Shown here one piece after another: positions 22,225 to 29,625 of a stretch of 36,309 nucleotides of DNA. The number at the start of each line of letters is the position of its first letter. Positions within the stretch are counted from its first letter, which is position 1. The notes under the pieces are model-generated. The model saw only the letters and a list, made by a program, of their open reading frames with translations, was not told where the DNA came from and ran no database searches. The translations under genes were made by a program, and so were the position numbers. Source of the DNA: an uncultured Lachnospiraceae bacterium (GTDB lineage Bacteria; Bacillota; Clostridia; Lachnospirales; Lachnospiraceae); the NCBI GenBank assembly GCA_910587715.1, contig CAJUMV010000039.1, positions 1-36,309 of the forward strand, written 5' to 3'.

Positions 22225-23271
22225 TTACTCAATTACCTCATCAATGTACAAATCATTGTATTCCGTCAAATCCTTCACCACATCCACCGCCATCCCGTTT
22301 CTGTCCTTCGTAATCCGGATAACCGGACGGTCCGGATGCTGCTTGTTCTGGTAAAGAACAATTCCCGTTTCTCCCTCGCTCGTCTTAACGACGGTACCGG
22401 CGGGATACACAGCAGTAAACTCCAAAAAGATATCGACAATTTTCCCGTCAAATTTTATACCTTTATTATTTCTTAAATATTTTACCGCTTCATAGACCTT
22501 CGTTCTCTCACAGCCAATACCGCAGATCATTTCATCAAAAGCATCGCAAACCTGAATGATACGGCATTCCTCAGAAATATCCATCGTCTTCAAAGGATAG
22601 CCGGAACCATCCAAACGCTCATGGTGATATAATATCATATTTTTGCTGTCTTCGGATATCCAATTTTCGTCACGAAGCGCCGAATACCCATAAACCGGAT
22701 GCTTCTTATATTCTACGAACTCCAGTTCTGTCAAGTCTTCCAGATTTTGATTTTCATAAGGAACCTGCAGATACCGCAGTCCCAAATCATGCAGCAAACA
22801 ACTGACGCCTATGTCATGTACCATTTCCTGTGACAATCCTATTTTCAGTGCAACAATGGTAGCGAGACTGCACAAATTAATCGAATGCTCATAAATATCG
22901 GAGCTTCGCTCTTTAATATCATAAATTTTTTCTACGACCTCTTCCTCTTCCAGAATATTCGTAATAATCGTATCCGCCGTCTGGCACAGCTCTACCAGAT
23001 TTTCATTATGACTATAGGTATGCTTTTCCAGAATATTTTTTACTTTCGATCGAAAACCCTCTTCCACCTCTTCTTTTAAAATAACCACTTCTTTTGTATC
23101 CGGCTCTTTCTCTTTTACATATACTTCCCGGACGTTCAGCTCTTTGAGCTTTTCAATATATTCCGGCTTGAGGAGCGTACCCGCCGAAAGCAGAATTTTA
23201 TACTCCAATGTCAAAGCATCTTTAGCCAGAATTTCTGTTCCGTTCAAATCTTCCACTTTACACAGTCTCAT
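22225..23271 (-). CDS. HD-GYP domain protein (probable c-di-GMP phosphodiesterase)
   Basis: This is a 348-residue cytoplasmic protein. The N-terminal part (KDALTLEYKILLSAGTLLKP, LNVREVYVKE) is a DUF3391-like segment common before HD-GYP domains. The HD-GYP core has HD at 161-162, His191-Pro, HHERLDGSGYP at 216-226, and VCDAFDEM with Asp243. The usual Lys of HDIGK is replaced by Leu (HDLGLRY), a point to note for activity. A C-terminal beta domain (PAGTVVKTSEGETGIV) follows. Such enzymes hydrolyse cyclic di-GMP. It lies between the DUF4446-like gene and serS on the same strand, with GAGGG upstream of ATG. Confidence 0.85.
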   Translation of the reverse strand: MRLCKVEDLNGTEILAKDALTLEYKILLSAGTLLKPEYIEKLKELNVREVYVKEKEPDTKEVVILKEEVEEGFRSKVKNILEKHTYSHNENLVELCQTADTIITNILEEEEVVEKIYDIKERSSDIYEHSINLCSLATIVALKIGLSQEMVHDIGVSCLLHDLGLRYLQVPYENQNLEDLTELEFVEYKKHPVYGYSALRDENWISEDSKNMILYHHERLDGSGYPLKTMDISEECRIIQVCDAFDEMICGIGCERTKVYEAVKYLRNNKGIKFDGKIVDIFLEFTAVYPAGTVVKTSEGETGIVLYQNKQHPDRPVIRITKDRNGMAVDVVKDLTEYNDLYIDEVIE

Positions 23272-23310
23272 TTTTGTCCCTCGTATTCTAACCTTTCCGG
23301 TTATATCAGG

Positions 23311-23820
23311 CTACAAATCCATAGCCATGTCAAGAGCCTTTTTCTCCTCATCGCCAAGTGAAATATCACATAATCCGTTTTTGATTTCCTTTGTATAAGA
23401 ATAGCAGCCTTCCGCACTGTGAACAGAATTGATGATAAAACCATTATCGTTTTCATCCAACAATGCGAGCGAAAAACTGAGCAGCCCGCCCATCTGGTTA
23501 AAGGCGTCATATTTTACAATTCCGATTTTCTGGAAAGCGCCCTCCAACTTCTTATAGAGATTTTCAATATCCTTCCGATTTTTTTCCATGGACGCCTTAA
23601 TCAGCTTATTGTCCTCGTAAAGTCCCATAATATCCTTTTCCAGACTTTTGGCATTTTTTCCGCCCATGAACTTATTATATTTCTTAGATAGTCTGCCCAG
23701 ATTTATGCAAAGCACAATCATAGCAATCAGCAAAATAAGAATTGCCGCAAACGCACCGATAAACAGATACGTCAAATCCATATTTCCAAGTCCCATATCA
23801 CTCAGTAAATTATAATTCAT
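23311..23820 (-). CDS. DUF4446-like membrane-anchored protein
   Basis: This is a 169-residue protein with one N-terminal transmembrane helix at about 17-42, then a coiled-coil segment (SLEKDIMGLYEDNKLIKASM, ENLYKKLEGAF) and a globular tail. The tail contains VKYDAFNQMGGLLSFSLALL and DENDNGFIINSVH, the hallmark of DUF4446, a family often found next to parB in Firmicutes. The role is unknown; the position suggests a membrane link to the parAB region. A short-spaced AAGGA precedes the ATG, and the Met at residue 9 or 14 is an alternative start. Confidence 0.8.
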   Translation of the reverse strand: MNYNLLSDMGLGNMDLTYLFIGAFAAILILLIAMIVLCINLGRLSKKYNKFMGGKNAKSLEKDIMGLYEDNKLIKASMEKNRKDIENLYKKLEGAFQKIGIVKYDAFNQMGGLLSFSLALLDENDNGFIINSVHSAEGCYSYTKEIKNGLCDISLGDEEKKALDMAMDL

Positions 23821-23883
23821 TTATCCTTAGCCTTTCTGTATTTGACAATCCGATTATCGTTCGTGTAAAGGTAAAGCCATAAA

Positions 23884-24777
23884 TCATTTGCCGGTCAGCA
23901 AATCCGTAATCTTCTCCAAATCGTCATGTGTATAAAACTCGATTTCCAGTTTTCCCGCGCCATCACCCTTGGATGCAATAGAAACTTTTGTCCCTAAAGT
24001 CTGTTTCAGCTTCTCTTCCAAATCCTGATAAACCGCTTCAAGCGCCTTATCTGTAACAGGCTCCTTCTTTACCTTCTCCGGCTTATTCAAATTCTTAACC
24101 AGCTTCTCTACATCCCGCACACTCAGTTTTTCATCAAAAACCTTCTGCGCAATCGTATACTGCTGCTCCGGGTCTTCAATGGAAATTAAAGCTCTCGCAT
24201 GACCGGTCGTAATCATATCGTCAATAATCATCTGCTGCACTTCGTCGCACAGCTTCAAAAGACGCATGGAATTAGTAACCGCCGTTCTGCTCTTGGAAAC
24301 CCTTTCCGCTACTTCATCCTGTTTCAGATTAAATTCAGTCAAAAGCCTTTTATATGCCTGCGCCTCCTCAATCGGGTTCAGGTCCTCTCTCTGGATATTC
24401 TCTATCAGGGAAATTTCCACGATTTCCTGCTCGGTATAATTGCGGACAATCACCGGCACTTCTTTCAAACCGGCAAGCTTGGCTGCACGCCAGCGACGTT
24501 CTCCGGCGATAATTTCATAATGTGTTTTTCTGTCCTGCACAATCAACGGCTCTACGATGCCGTATTGCTTAATAGAATCAGCAAGCTCCTGCAGAGCATC
24601 CTCGTCAAAATTTTTTCTCGGCTGCTCCCTGTTAGGTTCTACCTTTGTAATCTTGACATAAGTTCCCTGCGCGTTATCCTCTGTCTTTACCGTTTCCTGT
24701 GCAGGTTCTGCCTTCGGCACGGAAGCCGGTATCAGAGAATCCAATCCTTTTCCTAAACCCCTCGCTGCTTTTGCCAT
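23884..24777 (-). CDS. parB: Chromosome partitioning protein ParB (Spo0J)
   Basis: The product is a CTP-dependent clamp that loads at parS and recruits SMC for origin segregation. It has 297 residues. The N-terminal ParA-interacting start GLGKGLDSLIP is present. The ParB/Srx domain contains PNREQPRKNFD and the CTP-binding box AGERRWRAAK (GERR at 92-95), and IENIQREDLNPIEEAQAY leads into the helix-turn-helix (LKQDEVAERVSKSRTAVTN). A C-terminal dimer domain completes it. The ATG is preceded by GGAG. The cognate parS sites are about 2.2 kb upstream at 26959 and 27008. Confidence 0.96.
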   Translation of the reverse strand: MAKAARGLGKGLDSLIPASVPKAEPAQETVKTEDNAQGTYVKITKVEPNREQPRKNFDEDALQELADSIKQYGIVEPLIVQDRKTHYEIIAGERRWRAAKLAGLKEVPVIVRNYTEQEIVEISLIENIQREDLNPIEEAQAYKRLLTEFNLKQDEVAERVSKSRTAVTNSMRLLKLCDEVQQMIIDDMITTGHARALISIEDPEQQYTIAQKVFDEKLSVRDVEKLVKNLNKPEKVKKEPVTDKALEAVYQDLEEKLKQTLGTKVSIASKGDGAGKLEIEFYTHDDLEKITDLLTGK

Positions 24778-24800
24778 ATCTTTTTCTCCATTTACTTTAA

Positions 24801-24959
24801 AGCTGCCATTTTTTATTTTGCATTTCTACTTAATGAGCAGTGCGGCACTCGAAAAATCTTCGATTTTTCTCGTTCGCGGGCTTCGCCCTATATATCTGCA
24901 AACTGCAAAAATTGTCAGCAAGCTGCCATTTTTTCATTTTACAGATGTGCACTGCTCAT
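24801..24959 (-). other. Structured spacer between parA and parB
   Basis: This 178-bp gap is unusually long for a parAB operon. A perfect 11-bp inverted repeat (ATGAGCAGTGC at 24833-24843, GCACTGCTCAT at 24949-24959) reaches into the parA stop. Inside is a hairpin GAAAAATC-TTC-GATTTTTC (24851-24869) and GGGC-TTC-GCCC. A 14-nt direct repeat AGCTGCCATTTTTT occurs at 24801 and 24921. No gene is seen. Confidence 0.5.
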
Positions 24960-25720
24960 GCCTTCGCGGAGATGACTTCATCCGCCAGCAACATGTATGC
25001 TTCCGCGCCTGCGGATTTCGGATCATACATATTGATAGGCATTCCGTAACTGGGTGCTTCCGCCAATCTGATATTTCTCGGTATCAATGTTTTATATACA
25101 TTCTGCTTCAAATGACTTTTCACATTCTCGACTACCTGCATGGAAAGGTTTGTTCGGGAATCGTACATCGTAAAAACCACACCTTCCATGTCAAGCTCCG
25201 GATTCAATCTTTCTTTTACCAGATTAACCGTATGTATTAACTGGCTCAGTCCCTCCAACGCATAATATTCGCACTGAATCGGAACAAGCACACTGTCCGC
25301 CGTCGTCATGGCATTTATTGTCAAAAGGTTCAAAGAAGGAGGACAGTCAATCATAATAAAATCAAATTTATCTTTAATCCAGTCAATTTCATTTTTTAAA
25401 ATAAATTCTTTTTTATCTACGCCAATCAGTTCAATCTCCGTAGCCGCCAGATTTACATTTGAGGGTATGATAGAAACGCCGGGAATGACATCATTCAAAA
25501 TACATTCATTAATGGAACATTCACTTAAAAACAATTCATAAATAGTATTTTCCAAATCATTCTTTTCTACACCGAATCCGCTGGTCGTATTTCCCTGCGG
25601 GTCTGTGTCAATTACCAGCACTTTCTTTCCTTTAGCTGCCAATGCAGCCGATAAATTGATAGCCGTTGTTGTCTTGCCGACTCCGCCCTTTTGATTTGCA
25701 ATCGCGATTATTCTTCCCAT
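24956..25720 (-). CDS. parA: Chromosome partitioning ATPase ParA (Soj)
   Basis: This ATPase works with ParB in origin segregation and, in Bacillus, also controls DnaA. The product has 254 residues. The deviant Walker A motif KGGVGKTT is at 11-18, with VLVIDTDPQGNTTSG (Walker A' region) and FIMIDCPPSLNLLTINAM (Walker B) following. Short chromosomal ParA proteins lack an N-terminal DNA-binding extension, as here. A purine-rich GGAATAAGG lies before the ATG. The upstream gap (25721-25854) contains one parS-like half-site, GTGAAACA at 25827. Confidence 0.96.
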   Translation of the reverse strand: MGRIIAIANQKGGVGKTTTAINLSAALAAKGKKVLVIDTDPQGNTTSGFGVEKNDLENTIYELFLSECSINECILNDVIPGVSIIPSNVNLAATEIELIGVDKKEFILKNEIDWIKDKFDFIMIDCPPSLNLLTINAMTTADSVLVPIQCEYYALEGLSQLIHTVNLVKERLNPELDMEGVVFTMYDSRTNLSMQVVENVKSHLKQNVYKTLIPRNIRLAEAPSYGMPINMYDPKSAGAEAYMLLADEVISAKA

Positions 25721-25854
25721 TTACTTACCTTATTCCTTTATCTTTCATGTTTTTGTGTCCGTTTACGATTATATCACTAATCCACGTGATAATCTACATA
25801 TATTTTTTAACAGTTCAGCCATAATTGTGAAACAACAAATGTACCCCGGATATT

Positions 25855-26835
25855 CTATAATCTTTCGATTTCCTCTGGATACTTCATTCCCCATGAAGTC
25901 CGAAGCTCATCCATCACACGCATCATTCTTAAAGTTTCCGCATGAGGCATAGAGGGACACTCTAATCTTCCTTCCTTAATACAGGAAATTGTTTCTGTGA
26001 TTTCATATTCGTAACCGCTAATCTGCTCAGGCACTTTGACTTCGCAAATGAGCTTTCTGTCTTTATCATAAATTTTGATTGCTTCCGGATTGTTGATATT
26101 CTCTACCACCATACATCCTTCCGAACCATAAAAAATTCCCTGGCTGTCAGACTTGCCGTGAATGCCGGAATTTAAAACTGCCATTTTTCCGTCTTCATAA
26201 AGAAGAATCATACCGTTTTCTCCATCTACTCCGGCGCTCGTCATCTGGGCGGCAGATTGTATTTTTCTTACACCATCCCCAAAATGCATATAAGCAAAGT
26301 TCAAAGGATAAATTCCTACATCCAAAAGCGCACCGCCTGCAAGCTCCGGCTTTACAATCCGTTCTTTATCCAGAAGCGGATAATTTAAATTAGCAGTCAT
26401 CTTCATCACTTCTCCAACCACTTTTTCGGCAAGCAGGTTATTGATTATTTTTCTGGAAGGCATATATCTTGTCCAGATTGCTTCCGTTAAGAGAAGTTTT
26501 TTCTCTTCCGCAATACGAAATACCTCAGCCGCTTGCTTCTCATTTACCGTAAAGCTCTTTTCACAAAGCACATGCTTACCCGCATTCAGACACATTTTAA
26601 TATGCTGATAATGATGGGAATGCGGCGTTGCAATATAAACCAGCTCCACTTCTTTATCCGCCAGCATATTCTCATAAGAACCGAAAGCATGTTGAAACCC
26701 GTGCTCCTTTGCAAAAGTAACTGCCTTTTCAAAATTTCTCGAAGCTACCCCGTAGCATTCCACCTCTGGCATTTTGTTCATTGTCTCCGCCAGAGTAGCT
26801 GCTATTCTCCCTGCACCCAATATTCCAATCTTCAT
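25855..26835 (-). CDS. Gfo/Idh/MocA-family oxidoreductase
   Basis: This is an NAD(P)-dependent sugar or cyclitol dehydrogenase of 326 residues. I place the start at the ATG at 26835 because AAGGAG lies just upstream. The ATG at 26862 would include that site. The Rossmann motif is ILGAGRIAATLAE at residues 5-17. Family motifs YIATPHSHHYQHI and HVLCEKSFTVN follow (EKS in place of the common EKP), and AGGALLDVGIYPLNFAYM supplies the second-domain signature with the catalytic-region His/Asp positions. The substrate cannot be set. It is an unusual resident of the origin-proximal core, directly beside the parS cluster. Confidence 0.88.
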   Translation of the reverse strand: MKIGILGAGRIAATLAETMNKMPEVECYGVASRNFEKAVTFAKEHGFQHAFGSYENMLADKEVELVYIATPHSHHYQHIKMCLNAGKHVLCEKSFTVNEKQAAEVFRIAEEKKLLLTEAIWTRYMPSRKIINNLLAEKVVGEVMKMTANLNYPLLDKERIVKPELAGGALLDVGIYPLNFAYMHFGDGVRKIQSAAQMTSAGVDGENGMILLYEDGKMAVLNSGIHGKSDSQGIFYGSEGCMVVENINNPEAIKIYDKDRKLICEVKVPEQISGYEYEITETISCIKEGRLECPSMPHAETLRMMRVMDELRTSWGMKYPEEIERL

Positions 26836-26883
26836 ATCGTTTTTCTCCTTTCTTCGTCTCAATAGACACCAAATTAAACAGTG

Positions 26884-26937
26884 TTTTGATGTTTCACGCT
26901 TCCATTTTAATTATTTTTTGATGTTTCACGGAATCCA
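26884..26937. repeat. Two partial parS copies
   Basis: The 15-mer TTTTGATGTTTCACG occurs at 26884-26898 and 26916-26930 (32 bp apart). Each includes one complete left arm of parS, TGTTTCACG. The right arm is lost in the first copy. In the second copy it reads GAATCCA, as if one T had been deleted and two bases changed. Confidence 0.6.
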
Positions 26938-26958
26938 TCACAATATCTTGGGTTAAAT

Positions 26959-26974
26959 TGTTTCACGTGAAACA
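26959..26974. other. parS site 1
   Basis: TGTTTCACGTGAAACA is a perfect 16-bp palindrome identical to the bacterial parS consensus bound by ParB/Spo0J. It lies in the gap between the oxidoreductase and response-regulator genes. Confidence 0.95.
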
Positions 26975-27007
26975 TTATCTTGTGTCAACACTCCACTTTT
27001 TTCCAAA

Positions 27008-27023
27008 TGTTTCACGTGAAACA
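27008..27023. other. parS site 2
   Basis: This is a second perfect copy of TGTTTCACGTGAAACA, 49 bp from the first. It ends 2 bp before the stop codon of the response-regulator gene. Confidence 0.95.
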
Positions 27024-27025
27024 TA

Positions 27026-27673
27026 TTAATACAGTTTTATAATATTATTTTTGATTGCAAATACCGCCGCCTGCGTCCGGTCAGAAACATCTATCTTTTT
27101 AAATATATTTGATATATGATTTTTCACCGTTCTCTCACTGATATTCAAATTGGTAGCAATTTCTTTATTAAACATACCATTTGCCACCTGTACAAGAACT
27201 TCCAATTCTCTATTTGTCAAAGAAGAAATTTTATCTTTATCCGTATCTCTGCTAAGTAGCTGACTATTTAAAGCAGGAATCAAAGAAGGCTGTATATAAT
27301 TTTCTCCATCTCTGACGGCTCTGATTGCCTTTTTTAATTCCGCAGATTCTGAATCTTTTAAAATATATCCGTCCACACCGATATCAACTGCCTTCATCAA
27401 ATAATCCATTTCATTATGTACAGTTAAAATCAAAACCTTAATCTTGGAGTCATCTGCCTTCATCTGCTTCAAAACTTCTATTCCATTTTTCTCCGGCATA
27501 TTAATATCAAGAAGCAGAACCTCCGGATTACATTCACTTAATTTTTTTAGACATTCTACCCCATTAGATGCCTCACCCACAACCTCAATACTTCCATCAA
27601 ACTCCAATAACTGTTTTAATCCCTCCCGAATCAAACTATGATCGTCAGTAATCATCACCCTTATTTTTTCCAT
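27026..27673 (-). CDS. LuxR-type (NarL/DegU) response regulator
   Basis: This 215-residue transcription factor starts at the ATG at 27673 (MEKIRVMITDD), 31 bp after the kinase stop. In-frame ATGs at 27697 and 27730 lie in or before the end of the kinase gene. The receiver domain has the acidic pair DD at 10-11, phospho-acceptor Asp56 in LLLDINMP, Thr in LILTVH, and Lys in YILKDSE. The C-terminal LuxR helix-turn-helix contains LTNRELEVLVQVANGMFNKE and SERTVKNHISNIFKKI. It pairs with the adjacent kinase. Its target genes are not visible; parS sites sit right behind it. Confidence 0.92.
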   Translation of the reverse strand: MEKIRVMITDDHSLIREGLKQLLEFDGSIEVVGEASNGVECLKKLSECNPEVLLLDINMPEKNGIEVLKQMKADDSKIKVLILTVHNEMDYLMKAVDIGVDGYILKDSESAELKKAIRAVRDGENYIQPSLIPALNSQLLSRDTDKDKISSLTNRELEVLVQVANGMFNKEIATNLNISERTVKNHISNIFKKIDVSDRTQAAVFAIKNNIIKLY

Positions 27674-27704
27674 ATCATATACCCCATTTTCTATCATATA
27701 ATAA

Positions 27705-28475
27705 TTATTGCTTTTCTTTTGGAATTTCAATAAAAATAGAGGTCCCCTTCTGTGTATCCATCTCTATTTTTCCATTTAATAAAAAGACCCTTTCCTTCAC
27801 TACCGTCAGACCAAAATGCCTGTCCTTCTTTTCAGCTTTCTTCTGGTCAAAACCAACCCCGTTATCTCGAATTATTATCTGAAAAACATTTTTCTTTTCT
27901 TTTAATGATACTTCTATCCTGTCTCCCCCAGAATGTTCCACTGCATTACCAACACATTCCTGAATAATACGATAAATCATTATAAGAGAAATTTCTTTTT
28001 CCTGATCTGACAAGCTGTTATCTATTTCATCAATATCTGCTATCACTTCAAAATGTCCATCTTGTTTAATAAGAGAAAAAAGATTTAATAGAGTTTGCCG
28101 TAAACCCATATCATCAAAAGTCATTGGACGAAGGTCATAAATTCTGTTTCTGATATCATCAATTACTTTTCGCAGACCAACTTCAATAGTCGCAAGCTCC
28201 AGCTTTGCCTTTACCGGGTCACGGTCAATATAAAGAGAACTCAACTCAACCTTATGAACAAGATGAGTCAAATCTTGAAGAGAACTGTCATGAAGGTCTC
28301 TTGCAATTCTCTGACGCTCCTTCTCCTGCACATCCAGTACAGAAAATTGTTTCATGTGAAACTCCGGAGAACTCTCCACCGTATCATTTATATTATCCAT
28401 CATTTTCTTACTGTCCTCATATATACTCTTATAAATATTTTTCAAAAAAATCATAACATACCCATTTTTCAACAT
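27705..28475 (-). CDS. Soluble sensor histidine kinase (NarX/DegS type)
   Basis: This is a 256-residue kinase with a HisKA_3 dimerisation domain and an HATPase. The phosphorylated residue is His62 in ARDLHDSSLQDLTH. The N-box is QECVGNAVEHS, and RDNGVGFD and HFGLTVVKERV follow. There is no transmembrane helix and no separate sensor domain, only about 45 residues before the dimerisation helix. It therefore resembles cytoplasmic DegS-like kinases and should phosphorylate the following response regulator. The start is uncertain: ATG at 28475 lacks a good ribosome binding site and Met8 is an alternative. A parS-like sequence lies within the coding region. Confidence 0.88.
   Translation of the reverse strand: MLKNGYVMIFLKNIYKSIYEDSKKMMDNINDTVESSPEFHMKQFSVLDVQEKERQRIARDLHDSSLQDLTHLVHKVELSSLYIDRDPVKAKLELATIEVGLRKVIDDIRNRIYDLRPMTFDDMGLRQTLLNLFSLIKQDGHFEVIADIDEIDNSLSDQEKEISLIMIYRIIQECVGNAVEHSGGDRIEVSLKEKKNVFQIIIRDNGVGFDQKKAEKKDRHFGLTVVKERVFLLNGKIEMDTQKGTSIFIEIPKEKQ
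28348..28363. other. parS-like site inside the kinase gene
   Basis: TGTTTCATGTGAAACT matches parS at 14 of 16 positions (changes at positions 8 and 16). It encodes part of the HMKQF stretch near residue 40. It is a plausible weaker ParB site. Confidence 0.5.
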
Positions 28476-28576
28476 CAGTTACGATTTTATTCACCCTAAA
28501 ATAATTTTTCCTTGCGGTTATTATATACTAAAATCTTGTGCAAGAAAAGAATATTTATAGAAATAGAACGGAAAAA

Positions 28577-28586
28577 ATGGTATACT
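28577..28586 (+). promoter_or_regulatory. Extended -10 promoter of the hydrolase gene
   Basis: TGGTATACT is an extended -10 (TG, one base, then TATACT at 28581-28586). No convincing -35 is seen. Transcription would begin near 28593, which supports the start codon at 28625. Confidence 0.45.
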
Positions 28587-28624
28587 TGATGCATAAGTTA
28601 AAAACTCGGAAGGAAAACAATGAT

Positions 28625-29569
28625 ATGCATAAAAAACTTACTACTACATTTATATTAGCAGGAACTTCTATTGCTGTCATTCATGGAATCAACAGAGTAC
28701 ATACATCCCTCTGTACAGTGAAAGACCTCCTCAGTAATTCGGAAAACTACTTTTATGAATGGCGTTTTGGTAAAATCAGATATCAGAAAAAAGGAAACGG
28801 CAGTCCCCTTCTTCTCATTCATGATTTGACAGTGGGAAGTTCCAACTATGAACATCACAGATTAATCAACAATCTGACAGAAAAACATGAAATATATTCT
28901 TTAGACCTTTTAGGATATGGCATGTCCGATAAACCTGCCATGACTTACACCAATAACCTGTATGAGCAGCTCATCGCAGATTTCATTAAAAACGTAATCG
29001 GCAGAAAAACTTCTGTTGTGGTGACGGGAGAATCCGTACCTTTTGTTATTATGGCATGTCATAACTATCCGGATATATTTAATAAAATTGTATGCATTAA
29101 CCCGCAGAGTCTTTATCTACAGAACCAGATTCCTTCCAAACAGACAAGTCTGTTTAAGCTGCTCATTGAATCGCCCGTCATCGGGACATTTATTTACCAT
29201 GTACTTTCCAACCGACCAAGTATAGAGAAAGCATTCTATCAAACCTATTTTTATAATCCGGAGGAAATCAGGGAAAAATATATTTACAATTACCTGGAAG
29301 CCGCACATCTTGGAAACTATAATTCCAAATATGCGTTTGCCAGTTACGCAGGCAAATATATGAATATGAATATTCTCAGCGAGTTAAAAGAAATCAATAA
29401 CAGTATCTTAATGATTGGCGGGGAAAAGGAACAAGAAATAAAAACAGTGATTGAAAATTACAAGTATTATAACGCTTCTATTGAAGATGCTTATATTCCT
29501 AATACCAGGCATCTTCCCCAATTGGAAGCGCCTGATGAAGTACTCGAACAACTTCGCATGTTTCTATAA
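28625..29569 (+). CDS. Membrane-anchored alpha/beta hydrolase
   Basis: This protein has 314 residues. I prefer the ATG at 28625 with GGAAGG upstream and a promoter just before. The N-terminus KKLTTTFILAGTSIAVIHGI is a likely uncleaved anchor. The hydrolase domain starts near 44, with LLLIHDLTVGSSNYEH where most relatives have HG. The nucleophile elbow is VVVTGESVPF (Ser137), with Pro in place of the last Gly of GxSxG. The acid is probably in LMIGGEKEQE, and the His is in PNTRHLPQLEAP. LDLLGYGMSDKP is a classic motif. The substrate is unknown. It is the only plus-strand gene in the origin-proximal block and converges on rsmG. Confidence 0.83.
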   Translation: MHKKLTTTFILAGTSIAVIHGINRVHTSLCTVKDLLSNSENYFYEWRFGKIRYQKKGNGSPLLLIHDLTVGSSNYEHHRLINNLTEKHEIYSLDLLGYGMSDKPAMTYTNNLYEQLIADFIKNVIGRKTSVVVTGESVPFVIMACHNYPDIFNKIVCINPQSLYLQNQIPSKQTSLFKLLIESPVIGTFIYHVLSNRPSIEKAFYQTYFYNPEEIREKYIYNYLEAAHLGNYNSKYAFASYAGKYMNMNILSELKEINNSILMIGGEKEQEIKTVIENYKYYNASIEDAYIPNTRHLPQLEAPDEVLEQLRMFL

Positions 29570-29594
29570 AAAATCGAGGCCAACGCGCTCGATT
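29566..29594 (-). terminator. Terminator of the mnmE-mnmG-rsmG unit
   Basis: On the minus strand AATCGAG/CTCGATT with a 9-nt loop is followed by TTTTTTATAG. It lies 32 nt after the rsmG stop and just beyond the hydrolase stop on the other strand. Confidence 0.8.
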
Positions 29595-29625
29595 CAGAGA
29601 ATGCTCCACGTTCTCCTTAAATGAT

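Noticed and set aside
25783..25788. CACGTG core near parA as a further parS
   Set aside because: Only the core and one or two flanking bases match (TCCACGTGAT), well below the real sites. The single GTGAAACA at 25827 is likewise only a half-site.
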